A program made the translations under genes and the position numbers. Positions 25,721-34,839 of a DNA stretch of 64,000 nt are shown here, in pieces; position 1 is the first letter of the stretch; each line of letters starts with the position of its first letter. A model generated the notes under the pieces. It was given only the letters and a program-made list of their open reading frames with translations, was not told the DNA's origin and made no database searches. Location: NCBI RefSeq assembly GCF_001704295.1, contig NZ_CP012334.1, positions 2,058,084 through 2,122,083 of the forward strand, read 5' to 3'. The stretch comes from Bordetella sp. H567. Lineage in GTDB: Bacteria; Pseudomonadota; Gammaproteobacteria; Burkholderiales; Burkholderiaceae_B.

Positions 25721-27634
25721 TTAAGGCTTGAGGTGCTGCGCCAAGAACTTTTCCATGGCGTCGTAGAACGCGAACTTGTTCTCGTCGTTATGGAAGCCGT
25801 GCCCTTCGTTGTCTTTCACCATGTACTGGACTTCGACGCCGCGCGCCCGCAGGGCCTGCACGACCTGGTCGCTTTCGGCCTTGTTGACGCGCGGGTCCTG
25901 GGCGCCTTGCGCGATGAACAGCGGCGTCTTGATGCGGTCCACATGCAAGGCGGGAGACGTCGCCGCCAGGCGGTCCTTGTCTTTTTCCGGATGTCCGACC
26001 ATGTCGTACATCTTTTCCAGCAGCGGTTTCCAGTAGGGCGGGATCGTGTTCATGAAGGTGAACAGGTTGGACACGCCGACATAGTCGACCGCCGCGGCGT
26101 AAAGATCGGGCGTGAAGGTGATGCCCGCCAGCGTCGCATAGCCGCCGTAGCTGCCGCCGTAGATGCCGATGCGCTTGGGATCCGCGATGCCTTGCGAGAT
26201 CAGCCAGTGCACGCCGTCCGTGATGTCGTCCTGCATCCCCAGGCCCCACTGGCCGAAGCTGGCTTCCCAGAACTTGCGCCCATACCCGGTCGAGCCGCGG
26301 AAATTGACCTGCAGCACGCCGAAGCCGCGGTTGGCCAGGAACTGCGTTTCCGCGTTGTAGCCCCAGCTGTCGCGCGCCCAGGGGCCGCCGTGTGGGTTCA
26401 CGATGATGGGCAGGTTGCGCGGGGGGCGCCCGACCGGCAGCGTCAGGTAGCCGTGCAGCGTCAGCCCGTCGCGGCTCTGGTAGCTGACCGGCTGGACCGG
26501 CGCCATGTCGGCCTCCGGCAAGGCCGGGTTGATGTCGGCCAGCTTGACCAGCGTGTCGCTTTTCACGTCGTACAGGTAGCGCGAACCCGGTGTGCGGTCG
26601 TTGTAGGCGGCGACGATGAACTTGTCTTCTTCGCGCGTTTCGCCCTGCAGGGCGAATTCATAGCCTTGCAGGCGATCCGCCAGCTTGCGGTAGATGCCTT
26701 CGACCTGCATGTCGAAGAACTTGCGCTGCGGCTTGTCGGTTTCGTAGGTGGCGACGGTCAGTACCTTGCGCCGGCGCGAATAGCCCACGCCGCCGAGGTC
26801 CGCCTTGCGCGGGTCGTAGAGCATTTCCTCGGCATCGGGCTGGGCGGGATCGATGCGGACCAGGGCCAGGGTGTCGCGCCCGCGGTTGCTCAGCGCGTAC
26901 AGCTGCTTGTCGTCGAAGGTGAACAGGATGGGGCTGACGTGCGTGCGGTAGTCGGTGGTGATCAGCGGGCGGAACGGCTGTCCTTCGTCGTCGCGGTACA
27001 GCAGGGTGGTGTTCAGCCCGTCGCTGGTGACGGCCGCGCGCACCTTGCCGGCGTGGTCCGTCTGCCAGCCGATCACATTGCCCGGGTTCTGCGCCACCTG
27101 CACGGACTCGCCGGTGTGCACGTTGACGCGATAGACGTCGAAGACCTGGGGGTCGCGCTGGTTGTGGCCGATCAGGATGTTGTCCGGATCGTCCTCCAGG
27201 TCGTCCTCGATGCTTGCGCGCACGTGTTCGTAGGGCGTCAGGTCCACGACTTTTCCGCTATGCACGTTGACGGCCAGGACGTGGAAGTTTTCGTCGCCGC
27301 CGAAATCCTTGGCATAGAGGATGGTGTCCGAGCCCTTCCAGACATAGCTGCTGATGTCGCGCGCGGTTTCGCTGGTGAGCTTGCGCGGCTCGCCCACCGG
27401 CGTCGCGCCGTGCACGGACTGGACGAAGATATTCATGCGCGGCGGCTGGCCGTCCACGCTGACCGGCCGCATGAAGGCCAGCATGGCGCCGTCGTCGGAA
27501 AGGCGGAAAAAGCCGCGATCCGGATTGCGGAAGAAGTCCTTCAGGGGATACTGGCGCGGCGCGGCTGCGGGCGCGCCGGAAGCCGCGCCGATGAGGGTTG
27601 CCGCCAGCAGGGTGCGCGTCATGAACTTGAACAA
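25721..27634 (-). CDS. S9-family prolyl-oligopeptidase-type serine peptidase, secreted
   Basis: A 637-residue protein of the acylaminoacyl-peptidase/S9C type: signal peptide (AATLIGAASGAPAAA), an N-terminal beta-propeller (~35-370), then an alpha/beta-hydrolase domain. The nucleophile is in IGIYGGSYGGYATLAG, the Asp in GAQDPRVNK and the His in NEGHGF. It probably hydrolyses oligopeptides or N-blocked peptides in the periplasm. The start is TTG at 27634: AAGGAG lies 6 bases away, whereas the next in-frame ATG (27622) would have 18-base spacing. It is divergent from a small lipoprotein gene. Confidence 0.92.
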   Translation of the reverse strand: MFKFMTRTLLAATLIGAASGAPAAAPRQYPLKDFFRNPDRGFFRLSDDGAMLAFMRPVSVDGQPPRMNIFVQSVHGATPVGEPRKLTSETARDISSYVWKGSDTILYAKDFGGDENFHVLAVNVHSGKVVDLTPYEHVRASIEDDLEDDPDNILIGHNQRDPQVFDVYRVNVHTGESVQVAQNPGNVIGWQTDHAGKVRAAVTSDGLNTTLLYRDDEGQPFRPLITTDYRTHVSPILFTFDDKQLYALSNRGRDTLALVRIDPAQPDAEEMLYDPRKADLGGVGYSRRRKVLTVATYETDKPQRKFFDMQVEGIYRKLADRLQGYEFALQGETREEDKFIVAAYNDRTPGSRYLYDVKSDTLVKLADINPALPEADMAPVQPVSYQSRDGLTLHGYLTLPVGRPPRNLPIIVNPHGGPWARDSWGYNAETQFLANRGFGVLQVNFRGSTGYGRKFWEASFGQWGLGMQDDITDGVHWLISQGIADPKRIGIYGGSYGGYATLAGITFTPDLYAAAVDYVGVSNLFTFMNTIPPYWKPLLEKMYDMVGHPEKDKDRLAATSPALHVDRIKTPLFIAQGAQDPRVNKAESDQVVQALRARGVEVQYMVKDNEGHGFHNDENKFAFYDAMEKFLAQHLKP

Positions 27635-27826
27635 TGCGGTCTCCTTGTGAGTCGCCGTGTGATGCGGTCGCGCGGTGGGCGCGGGGTCCGCTCGATAATG
27701 CCACGCGGCGCCCGGTCGTGTCGAACGGCCCCGCGGCCAGGCTGCCTCGCGCTGCCGTGCCGCACCGTGGAATCGCCCCGGCGGCGCCGGATGGAGGATA
27801 ATTGCGCCTCCTTGATCGGAGGATTT

Positions 27827-28267
27827 ATGTTCAGGATATTCGCCGCGGCCGCCACGCTGGCCCTCGGCCTGGCCGGATGCACATTCGGTATCGCGCCCGG
27901 CCGCAACTCACCGTCCGGCGATTACAAAATCGCGGTCAACTATCAATCCGCTTACGGCGTCGCCCGCGAGCAGGCGGAACAATGCCTGACCGGCAAGTCC
28001 GCCTACCGCGTGGTCGGCAACCTGGATACCGTCGGCCGCAAGGGGCAGGTGAAGGTGCTGGCGCCGTTCACCGACAACAACATCGCCCTGGTGAACCTGT
28101 CCGCGATCGACGACCGCAATACCGATGTGCACATCGAAATGTGGGGCGAAGGGATCTGGAACGCCGACGCGGTGACCGCGATGCGGGACGCCATCCGGTT
28201 CCAGATTCCGGCGTGCGTGTCGTACATGCCCAGCGATTCGGTGCCCAAGGCCAAGCGCGCGCGCTAG
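27827..28267 (+). CDS. Small predicted lipoprotein of unknown function (146 aa)
   Basis: The start at 27827 has CGGAGG 5 bases upstream and gives MFRIFAAAATLALGLAGC, a clean lipoprotein signal with lipobox LAGC. Retention as +2 Thr suggests outer-membrane sorting. The mature domain (~128 residues) contains two further cysteines (EQCLTG and PACVSY) and a strand-rich body (YRVVGNLDTVGRKGQVKVLAPF). Family not assigned. It is probably monocistronic, ending in a GC-rich terminator. Confidence 0.85.
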   Translation: MFRIFAAAATLALGLAGCTFGIAPGRNSPSGDYKIAVNYQSAYGVAREQAEQCLTGKSAYRVVGNLDTVGRKGQVKVLAPFTDNNIALVNLSAIDDRNTDVHIEMWGEGIWNADAVTAMRDAIRFQIPACVSYMPSDSVPKAKRAR

Positions 28268-28337
28268 CGCCGGCCGTGCCGCCAGCAGCCATCCCCGGCG
28301 CGAACATGCCCGCGACGCCCACGATGCATCGCGCCAG

Positions 28338-28362
28338 GGCCCGCCCCCGCGGCGGGCGGGCC
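28338..28362 (+). terminator. Terminator after the small lipoprotein gene
   Basis: A 9-bp perfect stem GGCCCGCCC / GGGCGGGCC with a 7-base loop is followed on the plus strand by TTATTC. It abuts the stop codon of the convergent thioesterase gene (28363). Confidence 0.55.
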
Positions 28363-28800
28363 TTATTCGGCCGCGCCGGGCTTGGGGCGGACGATGCGGA
28401 ACGTGCCGGAGGCCTTGCAGACGAGCTCGCCGTGGGCGTTGCGGATTTCGCCTTCGCAGAAGGCGATGGACCGGCCCCGTTTCAGGCAGCGCGCCTCGAT
28501 GTGCAGCTCGCCGTTGGCGGGCGCGAAAAAGCTGGTCGTCATGTCGATGGTGGCCATGCTGACGCCGGGGTCCAGGTCGGCGCGGCCGGCCGCGCTCAGG
28601 GTAAAGTCCAGCACGCTCATCAGCGTGCCGCCATGCACGTCGCCCCGGCTATTGGTAAGCTGCACCCGCCAGGGCAGGCGGGTTCGCGCCAGCCCCGGTT
28701 CGATATGTTCGGGCACCAGGCCCAGGTAATCCATCAATGGGATGTGGGCGCCGAAGTAATCCGTTTTGACGGGCAGGGTATCGAGGTGCATCGTGTCCAT
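28363..28800 (-). CDS. PaaI-family hotdog thioesterase
   Basis: A single hotdog domain of 145 residues that hydrolyses acyl- or aryl-CoA thioesters. Key features: [20 protein letters not shown], the PaaI motif with the catalytic Asp/Glu-equivalent region, and [30 protein letters not shown]. Two possible starts, ATG 28800 and 28791, lie close together; neither has a clear Shine-Dalgarno sequence. It is divergent from dinB. It lies outside the polyene operon, so a direct role there is not implied. Confidence 0.88.
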   Translation of the reverse strand: MDTMHLDTLPVKTDYFGAHIPLMDYLGLVPEHIEPGLARTRLPWRVQLTNSRGDVHGGTLMSVLDFTLSAAGRADLDPGVSMATIDMTTSFFAPANGELHIEARCLKRGRSIAFCEGEIRNAHGELVCKASGTFRIVRPKPGAAE

Positions 28801-28875
28801 GGGCGTTCGGGTTGCGGCGGGCGCGGGGTTTTTCCGGGGATGTACGGGCGGCGGCGGCCGCGTTGACCAATCATC

Positions 28876-29952
28876 ATGCGCAAAATCGTACACGTCGACA
28901 TGGACGCGTTCTACGCTTCGGTCGAGCAGCGCGACGATCCCAAGCTGCAGGGCCTGCCCGTGGTGGTGGCCTGGAAAGGGCCGCGCTCGGTCGTATGCGC
29001 GGCCTCGTACGAGGCTCGCCGGTACGGGGTGCATTCGGCGATGTCGGTGGCGCGGGCGCTGCGCCTGTGCCCCCAGGCCATCTACGTCGCGCCGGATTTT
29101 ACGCGGTATCGCGACGTGTCGCGGCAGGTGCGGGAAATCTTCGTCCGGCACACGGACATCGTCGAGCCGCTGTCGCTGGACGAAGCCTATCTGGATGTCA
29201 CCGCCAACAAGATGGCGCTGCCGTCGGCGACCGAGGTCGCGCGGACGATACGCCGCCAGATACGCGAGGAAACCGGCCTGACCGCCTCGGCGGGTGTCGC
29301 GCCCAATAAATTCCTGGCGAAGATCGCCTCGGACTGGAACAAGCCGGACGGCCTGTTCGTGGTGCGCCCGCGCGACGTCATGGCTTTCCTGCGGCCGCTG
29401 CCGGTGCGCAAGGTGCCTGGCGTCGGCAAGGTGACGCAGGCCAGGCTGGAAGAACTGGGCATCCAGACGGTGGGCGACCTGGAACTGCGGGCGGTGGACG
29501 AACTGGAGCACCATTTCGGCCGCTACGGTCGCCGCCTGCATGAACTGGCGCATGGCATCGACGACCGCGCCGTGGAGGCGGACCAGGTGGCGCAGCAGGT
29601 CAGCGCCGAGACCACGTTCGAGACGGATCTGCGGCTGGAGGAGCTGGGCGATGCCATCGGGCGGCTGGCCGAACGCGTTTGGGAACAGGCCTCACGCAAA
29701 CGCGGCATCGGGCGCACGATCACGCTGAAACTGAAGACTGACCGCTTTCGCCTGTTGACCCGCAGCCATACGCTGACCGCGGCGCCAGGCTCGGCCGCCG
29801 CGCTGGCCGAGATGGCGCGCCAGCTGCGCGGCAGGGTGGATCTGCCCGCCGCCACCCTGTACCGGCTGGTGGGGGTGGGAATGAGCAACTTCCCGGACGG
29901 CGAAGACATCGCCCGGCAGGTGGAATTGTTCGGCATGGACCAGCCCTATTGA
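28876..29952 (+). CDS. dinB: DNA polymerase IV (Y-family translesion polymerase)
   Basis: An error-prone, exonuclease-free translesion polymerase of 358 residues. Palm metal ligands are D8 ([14 protein letters not shown]) and D102/E103 ([12 protein letters not shown]). Y13 is the expected steric gate that excludes ribonucleotides. The helix-hairpin-helix thumb ([20 protein letters not shown]) and little-finger domain follow. The C-terminal QVELFG is a beta-clamp-binding motif. I see no good LexA box immediately upstream, unlike the imu cassette later in the window. Confidence 0.96.
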   Translation: MRKIVHVDMDAFYASVEQRDDPKLQGLPVVVAWKGPRSVVCAASYEARRYGVHSAMSVARALRLCPQAIYVAPDFTRYRDVSRQVREIFVRHTDIVEPLSLDEAYLDVTANKMALPSATEVARTIRRQIREETGLTASAGVAPNKFLAKIASDWNKPDGLFVVRPRDVMAFLRPLPVRKVPGVGKVTQARLEELGIQTVGDLELRAVDELEHHFGRYGRRLHELAHGIDDRAVEADQVAQQVSAETTFETDLRLEELGDAIGRLAERVWEQASRKRGIGRTITLKLKTDRFRLLTRSHTLTAAPGSAAALAEMARQLRGRVDLPAATLYRLVGVGMSNFPDGEDIARQVELFGMDQPY

Positions 29953-29999
29953 CCCAGGCCGCTTGGCGATGCGCCGCGCGGGCGCGCCATGGCCCGGCG

Positions 30000-30461
30000 T
30001 CAGGCCAGCCGGCTCTTCACCTGCTGCGACACCGCGGACATATCGGCCTTGCCGGCCAGCGCCGGCTTCAGGATGGCCATGATCTTGCCCATGGCGGCAG
30101 GCCCGGTGACGCCTTGTTTGTGCACTTCCTCGACGGCGGCCGCGATGGCGGCCTCGATTTCCGCCGGCGTGGCGGCCTGCGGCAGGAACTCCTGCAGCAC
30201 GGCCAGTTCGGCCTTTTCCTGTTCGGCGCTTTCGGTGCGGCCGGCCTGCTCGAAGGCGGCGATGGATTCACGCCGCTGCTTGACCTGTTTTTCGATGATC
30301 GCGGTGATCTCCGCGTCGCCGAGTTCGCGACGTTCGTCGACTTCTTTCTGCTTTACCGCTGCCGAGAGGAAGCGCAATGTCGCGAGCCGCGCGGCGGCCT
30401 TGGCGCGCATGGCGTCCTTGATGGCCGCGGACAGCGTGTCTTTGAGCGTGGTATTGCTCAT
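30000..30461 (-). CDS. GatB/YqeY-domain protein
   Basis: A 153-residue helical protein related to the tail domain of GatB and to YqeY. It starts MSNTTLKDTLSAAIKDAMRAKAAARLATLRFLSAAVKQKEVDERRE, with the conserved LQEFLPQAATPAEIEAAI in the middle and GPAAMGKIMAILKPALAGKADMSAVSQQVKSRL at the end. YqeY is often beside rpsU and dnaG; neither is present here. The ribosome-binding site GAGG is 8 bases from the ATG. A long inverted repeat lies just upstream. Confidence 0.9.
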   Translation of the reverse strand: MSNTTLKDTLSAAIKDAMRAKAAARLATLRFLSAAVKQKEVDERRELGDAEITAIIEKQVKQRRESIAAFEQAGRTESAEQEKAELAVLQEFLPQAATPAEIEAAIAAAVEEVHKQGVTGPAAMGKIMAILKPALAGKADMSAVSQQVKSRLA

Positions 30462-30495
30462 GGGTAAACCTCGTGCGTGACGGGAAAGGCAAGGA

Positions 30496-30570
30496 ATGGC
30501 CGTTTAGTGCGCGTCAACGCTGGAATGAGCCTTCTTCCAACGTTGACGCGCCCTAGTGTAAACCGGCCAT
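30496..30570. repeat. Long imperfect inverted repeat
   Basis: Inner arms 30509-30525 and 30535-30551 pair over 17 positions with one mismatch around a 9-base loop. Outer arms ATGGCCGTTTA (30496-30506) and TAAACCGGCCAT (30559-30570) extend the pairing beyond an internal asymmetry. There is no T-run. The whole 75-base element sits between the YqeY start and the upstream gene's stop, both on the minus strand. It could be a processing hairpin, terminator or a mobile-repeat remnant. Confidence 0.6.
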
Positions 30571-30630
30571 CTCCGGTGAGCGCGTGGCGGGCAATGCCGC
30601 GACCGCGCGCGGCACGGCATGCGGCGACGC

Positions 30631-31074
30631 TTATTTGACGATCGCCAGGTCGCCCTTGAGCGCGACGCCGGCGATGACCGCGCCGGCATGGCATTCGTAC
30701 TGGGCGGGATCGCGCGTTTCATTCTTCTTGTAGTAGCTAACGATGTTGATCACCGCGTTGGCGCCGGCCTTCTTGGCGGCTTCCTGTAGCGAGACCAGGG
30801 CAGATTGCGCGGCCCAGTCGCAGGATTTGTCGTCGCTCTTGCCGAAGGCATTGGTCTTGCGGTTGGTGACGACGTTGGCTTCCACCACCTTGCCGGACGG
30901 GGCCTTGGCGCCCGCCAGGTAGAATTTCACGCTGCCGTCCAGTTTGCCGGCGTCGGTGGCATTCTTGACTGCTTCCTGGAACGATTGCATCACGGTACGG
31001 TCGGCCGCGTGCGCGGCGGGCGCGCAGGCAAGGGCCAGGGTCAGGATGGCCAGGGATTTCAGGCTCGGGGACAT
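30631..31074 (-). CDS. Small secreted protein of unknown function
   Basis: A 147-residue periplasmic protein with signal peptide (MSPSLKSLAILTLALACAPAAHA, cleavage before AD). The mature part contains a conserved-looking KKAGANAVINIVSYYKKN segment reminiscent of YbjQ/Rcs-type small domains, and two cysteines (SCDWAA, YECHAGA) that may form a disulfide. Relatives are sometimes labelled excinuclease-like, a name not supported by anything here. AAAGGAG is 8 bases upstream of the ATG. It lies just beyond the end of the polyene operon but has its own ribosome-binding site. Confidence 0.85.
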   Translation of the reverse strand: MSPSLKSLAILTLALACAPAAHAADRTVMQSFQEAVKNATDAGKLDGSVKFYLAGAKAPSGKVVEANVVTNRKTNAFGKSDDKSCDWAAQSALVSLQEAAKKAGANAVINIVSYYKKNETRDPAQYECHAGAVIAGVALKGDLAIVK

Positions 31075-31107
31075 CGGGAAAGCTCCTTTGCGGTTGAGGA
31101 AAAAAGG

Positions 31108-32334
31108 TCAACGCCAGCGGCGGAAGATCAGCGACGTATTGATGCCGCCGAAAGCGAAGTTGTTATTCATGACGTACTCGTTGACCAGGGGCCGGCCTGC
31201 GTCGCGCAGGTAATCCAGCTTGCCGCAGCGCGGGTCCACATTTTCCAGATTGAGGGTGGGGGCATACCAGTCGCTGTTCAGCATTTCGATGCTGAACCAG
31301 GATTCGAGCGCGCCGCAGGCGCCCAGAGTGTGCCCCAGATAGCTCTTCTGCGAACTGATCGCCATGCCTTCGCCGAAGACCGCTTCGGTGGCCAGGGTTT
31401 CCGCGATGTCGCCTTGTTCGGTGGCCGTGCCGTGTCCGTTCACATAGCCCACGGCCGAGGGCGGCAGGCCGGCGTCGCGCAGCGCCATTTCCATGGCCAC
31501 GCGCATGGTGGCCGCTTCGGGACGCGTGATGTGCGTGCCGTCCGAATTGCAGCCGAAGCCGACCACCTCGGCATGGATGCGCGCGCCGCGCGCCACGGCA
31601 TGGTCCAGGTCTTCCAGCACCAGCATGCCGGCGCCTTCGCCGATCACCAGGCCATCGCGGGCGACATCGTAGGGGCGGGGCGAGCGTTCGGGTGCGTCGT
31701 TCTGCTGGCTGGTGGCGTACAGCGCATCGAAGACCAGCGCCTCGCTGGGGCAGAGTTCTTCCGCGCCGCCGGCCAGCATGAGCGCCTGGCGGCCGTAGCG
31801 GATGGACTCGAAAGCGTAGCCGATGCCCTGGCTGCCCGAGGTGCAGGCGCTGGAAGTGGGAATGATGCGGCCCTTCAGCCCGAAGAAAATACCGATGTTG
31901 GCCGCGGTGGTATGCGGCATCATGCGCACATAGGAATTGGCGCTGAGGTCGTCGGTGACGCCGTTCAGCAGCATGTTGCCGAAGGCCTTGATCTCGGCCG
32001 TGCTGCCGGTGGAGGAACCGCAGGCCACGCCCATGCGGCCGTCCGCGATGTCGGGATCGCCCAGCAGGCCGGCGTCGGCCAGCGCCATTTCGGCGCTGCG
32101 CACCGACAGCTGGGACACCCGGCCCATGCTGCGCAATTGCTTGCGCGTCCAGTGCGCGGGCGGCGCGAAATCCAGCACCGGGCCGGCCAGACGCGTGCCC
32201 ATTTCGGCATAGCGCTCCCATTCCGGCATGTACTGGATGGCGTTGCGGCCGTTATCGAATGCCGCGCGCACGGTGGCCCAGTCGCGGCCCAGTGCACAGA
32301 TGCCGGCCATGCCGGTGACGACGACGCGTTTCAT
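31108..32334 (-). CDS. Beta-ketoacyl-ACP synthase, ApeR-like (aryl-polyene cluster)
   Basis: A FabF-like condensing enzyme of 408 residues with the full catalytic triad: C164 (SSACTSGSQG), H301 (NGHGTATEQGD) and H335 (SYLGHTLGACG). It would condense malonyl-ACP with the growing polyene or fatty chain. The start at 32334 is preferred over a GTG at 32340 because GGAGG is 9 bases from this ATG and the ATG overlaps the upstream stop by one base. It is the last gene of the polyene operon. By position and sequence type it matches ApeR of described aryl-polyene clusters. Confidence 0.9.
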   Translation of the reverse strand: MKRVVVTGMAGICALGRDWATVRAAFDNGRNAIQYMPEWERYAEMGTRLAGPVLDFAPPAHWTRKQLRSMGRVSQLSVRSAEMALADAGLLGDPDIADGRMGVACGSSTGSTAEIKAFGNMLLNGVTDDLSANSYVRMMPHTTAANIGIFFGLKGRIIPTSSACTSGSQGIGYAFESIRYGRQALMLAGGAEELCPSEALVFDALYATSQQNDAPERSPRPYDVARDGLVIGEGAGMLVLEDLDHAVARGARIHAEVVGFGCNSDGTHITRPEAATMRVAMEMALRDAGLPPSAVGYVNGHGTATEQGDIAETLATEAVFGEGMAISSQKSYLGHTLGACGALESWFSIEMLNSDWYAPTLNLENVDPRCGKLDYLRDAGRPLVNEYVMNNNFAFGGINTSLIFRRWR

Positions 32335-33104
32335 CAGCACAGTCCTCCGTTCACGCCCAGCACCTGGCGCGTGATGTAGGCGGCCGCCGGCGACAGGAAA
32401 AACGCCACCGCGGCGGCGACCTCGTCGGGCGTGCCCATGCGCGCTGCCGGGACGGCCTTGAGGATCTCTTCCACGGGGACGTCGTCGCCGATCATGTCGG
32501 TGTCGATCAGCCCTGGCGCCACGCAGTTGACCGTGATGCGGCGCTTGGCCAGTTCCACGGCCAGGGCCTTGGCCGCGCCGATCAGCCCCGCCTTGGAGGC
32601 GCTGTAGTTGACCTGCCCGCGATTGCCGATGATTCCGGAAACCGATGTCAGGCAGACGATGCGCCCAGGCGCGCGACGGCGGATCATCGGCATGACCACG
32701 GGATGCATGACGTTGTAGAAGCCGTCCAGGTTGGTGCGCAGGACGTCGTCCCAGTCCTCGCCGCTGAGCGCCGGGAAAGCCCCGTCGCGGGTCAGGCCCG
32801 CGTTCAGTACGACGCCGTAGTAGGCGCCGTGCGCCTCCATGTCGGTGTTCAGCGCATCGGCCGCGGCGGCGCGGTCGCGCACGTCGAATTGCAGCACCCG
32901 CGCCGGGCGGCCCAGTTCGCGCACCGCGTCGCGCACGGCCTCGGCTTCCTCGCGCCTGGCGCGGCAGTGGATGATGGGCGTATAGCCCGCCCGCGCCAGC
33001 GTCAGCGCGATGGCGCGGCCGATGCCCCGGCTGGATCCTGTCACGAGTACCGGCAGGGAAGGGGGCGGCGCGTTCGCGGCGTCGGTGTATTCGGTCTTTG
33101 TCAT
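32334..33104 (-). CDS. 3-oxoacyl-ACP reductase, FabG/ApeQ-like
   Basis: A short-chain dehydrogenase of 256 residues reducing the 3-oxoacyl-ACP made by the ketosynthases with NADPH. Cofactor loop TGSSRGIG (22-29), NAG motif, and catalytic S154, Y167 and K171 (NYSASKAG) are all present, followed by CVAPGLIDTDM. The C-terminal VLGVNGGLC matches FabG. Its start overlaps the dehydratase stop by 4 bases and its stop overlaps the next gene by 1 base, indicating translational coupling inside the operon. Confidence 0.93.
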   Translation of the reverse strand: MTKTEYTDAANAPPPSLPVLVTGSSRGIGRAIALTLARAGYTPIIHCRARREEAEAVRDAVRELGRPARVLQFDVRDRAAAADALNTDMEAHGAYYGVVLNAGLTRDGAFPALSGEDWDDVLRTNLDGFYNVMHPVVMPMIRRRAPGRIVCLTSVSGIIGNRGQVNYSASKAGLIGAAKALAVELAKRRITVNCVAPGLIDTDMIGDDVPVEEILKAVPAARMGTPDEVAAAVAFFLSPAAAYITRQVLGVNGGLC

Positions 33105-33643
33105 GGCGAGACCTTGCGGGTCTTCAAGTAAGTGTCGGTCGGCGTGCATGGGGCGGCCGGCGTGGCATCCGCGCCGTCATCGGCGGGCGCCGCTTCGCGC
33201 GTGAAGGCGGTCGCGTCGGCGGGCCGGTAGACGTTCAGCCGCGCGAAGGCCAGCAGTTCGTCGCCGTCGCGCAGCTCGCATTCGAAGACCCCCATGCCCG
33301 CGGCGTCCTGCAGCGACTGCACGGCGCGCACGGACAGGCGGGTACCTGCCGGGAAGCACGCCACATGGCATCCGTAGCGGCGCGTACCCAGGAGGAAACC
33401 CAGGCCGACTTCCCGATCCTGGTCGAGCGCCTGGCAGCCGGCCCAGGCGCCGATGGCCTGCGCCATGATTTCCAGTCCCATCCAGGGCGGCAGGCTGCCG
33501 TCGGCGCTGCCGTACAGGCCGCCGGGCTTGACCACGGCGGTGGCGCGCAGCGATTCGCTGTCCCAGTCGTCCACCGTGTCGATCAGAATGGCGTCGCCGG
33601 AGTGCGGGAGAAGCCGCGCCACGGGCCAGGGGCAGGCCGTCAT
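33101..33643 (-). CDS. Hotdog-fold 3-hydroxyacyl-ACP dehydratase, ApeP-like
   Basis: A 180-residue hotdog protein (FabA/FabZ-related). LLPHSGDAILID supplies the His (H13) of the LPHR-type motif, and the central helix PWMGLEIMAQAIGAWAG supplies E58. It would dehydrate 3-hydroxyacyl-ACP to build the conjugated double bonds. In characterised aryl-polyene systems two dehydratase subunits act as a pair; here the second is a domain fused to the ligase (41808-43610). It overlaps neighbours by 4 bases on both sides. Confidence 0.85.
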   Translation of the reverse strand: MTACPWPVARLLPHSGDAILIDTVDDWDSESLRATAVVKPGGLYGSADGSLPPWMGLEIMAQAIGAWAGCQALDQDREVGLGFLLGTRRYGCHVACFPAGTRLSVRAVQSLQDAAGMGVFECELRDGDELLAFARLNVYRPADATAFTREAAPADDGADATPAAPCTPTDTYLKTRKVSP

Positions 33644-34839
33644 GGCTGCGCTCCGAAGATCAGGCTGGCGTTGCTGCCGCCGAAAGCGAAGGAGTTGCTC
33701 ATGGCCACGCGTGGCGCGTTCGCGGGCAGGCGGCGGCCCGGCGCCGTCAGGTCCAGGGGCGGCAGGGCGGGGTCGGCGGCGCCGTCCCAGCGCTGCGGCG
33801 GCAGGCGGCCGGCCAGGCGCGCGTCGTCGATCACCGCCCAGCACAGCGCGGCTTCGATGGCGCCCGCGGCGGCCAGGGTATGGCCGGTCAGGGGCTTGGT
33901 GGAGGCGCAGGCCACGCCGTGCGGAAACACGGCGTGCACCGCCTGGCTTTCCATCGCATCGTTGTGCTGCGTAGCCGTGCCGTGCAGGTTCACCCAGCCG
34001 ATGTCGCGGGCCGCGAGGCCCGCGTCGGCCAGGGCGGCGCGCATGGCCTGCGCCGCGCCGGCTCCGGTGGGGTCCGGTGCCGACATATGCCATGCGTCGC
34101 TGCTGCCGCCGCCGCCCAGCAGGGCCACGGCCGTATCACCGGGGCGGTCGCGCTGCATCAGGAACAGGGCGGCGCCCTCGCCGATGTTGATGCCGTCGCG
34201 ATGCGCGGAGAAGGGATTGCACAGTCCGCGGGACAGCGCTTCCAGTGCCGCGAAGCCATTGATGGTCAGCGGACACAGGGTATCGACGCCGCCGCAGATC
34301 ACCGCGTCGCAGGCGCCGCGGGCAAGCAGGCGCCGGGCCGTCAGCAGCGCGCGGGCGCCCGATGTGCAAGCGGTGGACAGCGTGTAGGCCGGCCCCGCCA
34401 CGCCCAGCCAGTCGGCCAGGAAGGACGCGGGCGAGGCCAGGGCCTGGCGACGGTAGTCGTAATCGGGCGGCCACGCGCCGTCCTGTTCCAGCGCGCGGTA
34501 GCCGTATGCGTTTTCGTTGACGCCGGAAGTACTGGTGCCCAGCACGATGCCGACGCGCAGCGGGCCGTATCCCGCGATGGCGCCGCGCAGCGCGCTTTCG
34601 ATCTGCATCGCGGCATCCAGCAGCAGGCGGTTGTTGCGGCTGTCGTAGTGGCGCGGCATATCCGCCGGCAGGTCCGGCAGTTCGGCCGGCGCGACGCCCA
34701 GCACGATGCTGCGGTCCGGAATCCACCCTGCCCGCGCCTGCATGCCGGACGTGTCGCCGCGCAGCGCCGCATCGGCCACGGCGTCGATGCCGCGGCCCAG
34801 CGCACAGACGATGCCGGGCGTGCCCACCCAGGCCGTCAT
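33640..34839 (-). CDS. Beta-ketoacyl-ACP synthase, ApeO-like elongating ketosynthase
   Basis: A 399-residue ketosynthase with C158 (STACTSGA), H286 (NLHGTATQHND) and H320 (TGHTLAAAGA). Compared with the other ketosynthase in the operon it is more divergent at the N-terminus and is the likely elongating enzyme that pairs with the catalytically dead partner at 45595-46407, as ApeO pairs with ApeC. The start at 34839 overlaps the upstream lipoprotein stop by 4 bases; its own stop overlaps the dehydratase start by 4. Confidence 0.9.
   Translation of the reverse strand: MTAWVGTPGIVCALGRGIDAVADAALRGDTSGMQARAGWIPDRSIVLGVAPAELPDLPADMPRHYDSRNNRLLLDAAMQIESALRGAIAGYGPLRVGIVLGTSTSGVNENAYGYRALEQDGAWPPDYDYRRQALASPASFLADWLGVAGPAYTLSTACTSGARALLTARRLLARGACDAVICGGVDTLCPLTINGFAALEALSRGLCNPFSAHRDGINIGEGAALFLMQRDRPGDTAVALLGGGGSSDAWHMSAPDPTGAGAAQAMRAALADAGLAARDIGWVNLHGTATQHNDAMESQAVHAVFPHGVACASTKPLTGHTLAAAGAIEAALCWAVIDDARLAGRLPPQRWDGAADPALPPLDLTAPGRRLPANAPRVAMSNSFAFGGSNASLIFGAQP

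Noticed and set aside
24674-28267. An open frame of 1197 codons on the plus strand across the Fsr exporter end, the S9 peptidase region and the small lipoprotein.
   Set aside because: It is mostly antisense to the peptidase, has Arg/Ala/Gly-rich non-protein-like composition and no start signals. High GC at third positions produces long antisense frames. Only the lipoprotein at its 3' end (from 27827) is real.
30496-30570. Long inverted repeat considered as an insertion-sequence end or standard terminator.
   Set aside because: No transposase, no target duplication, and no T-run; kept only as an unexplained repeat.
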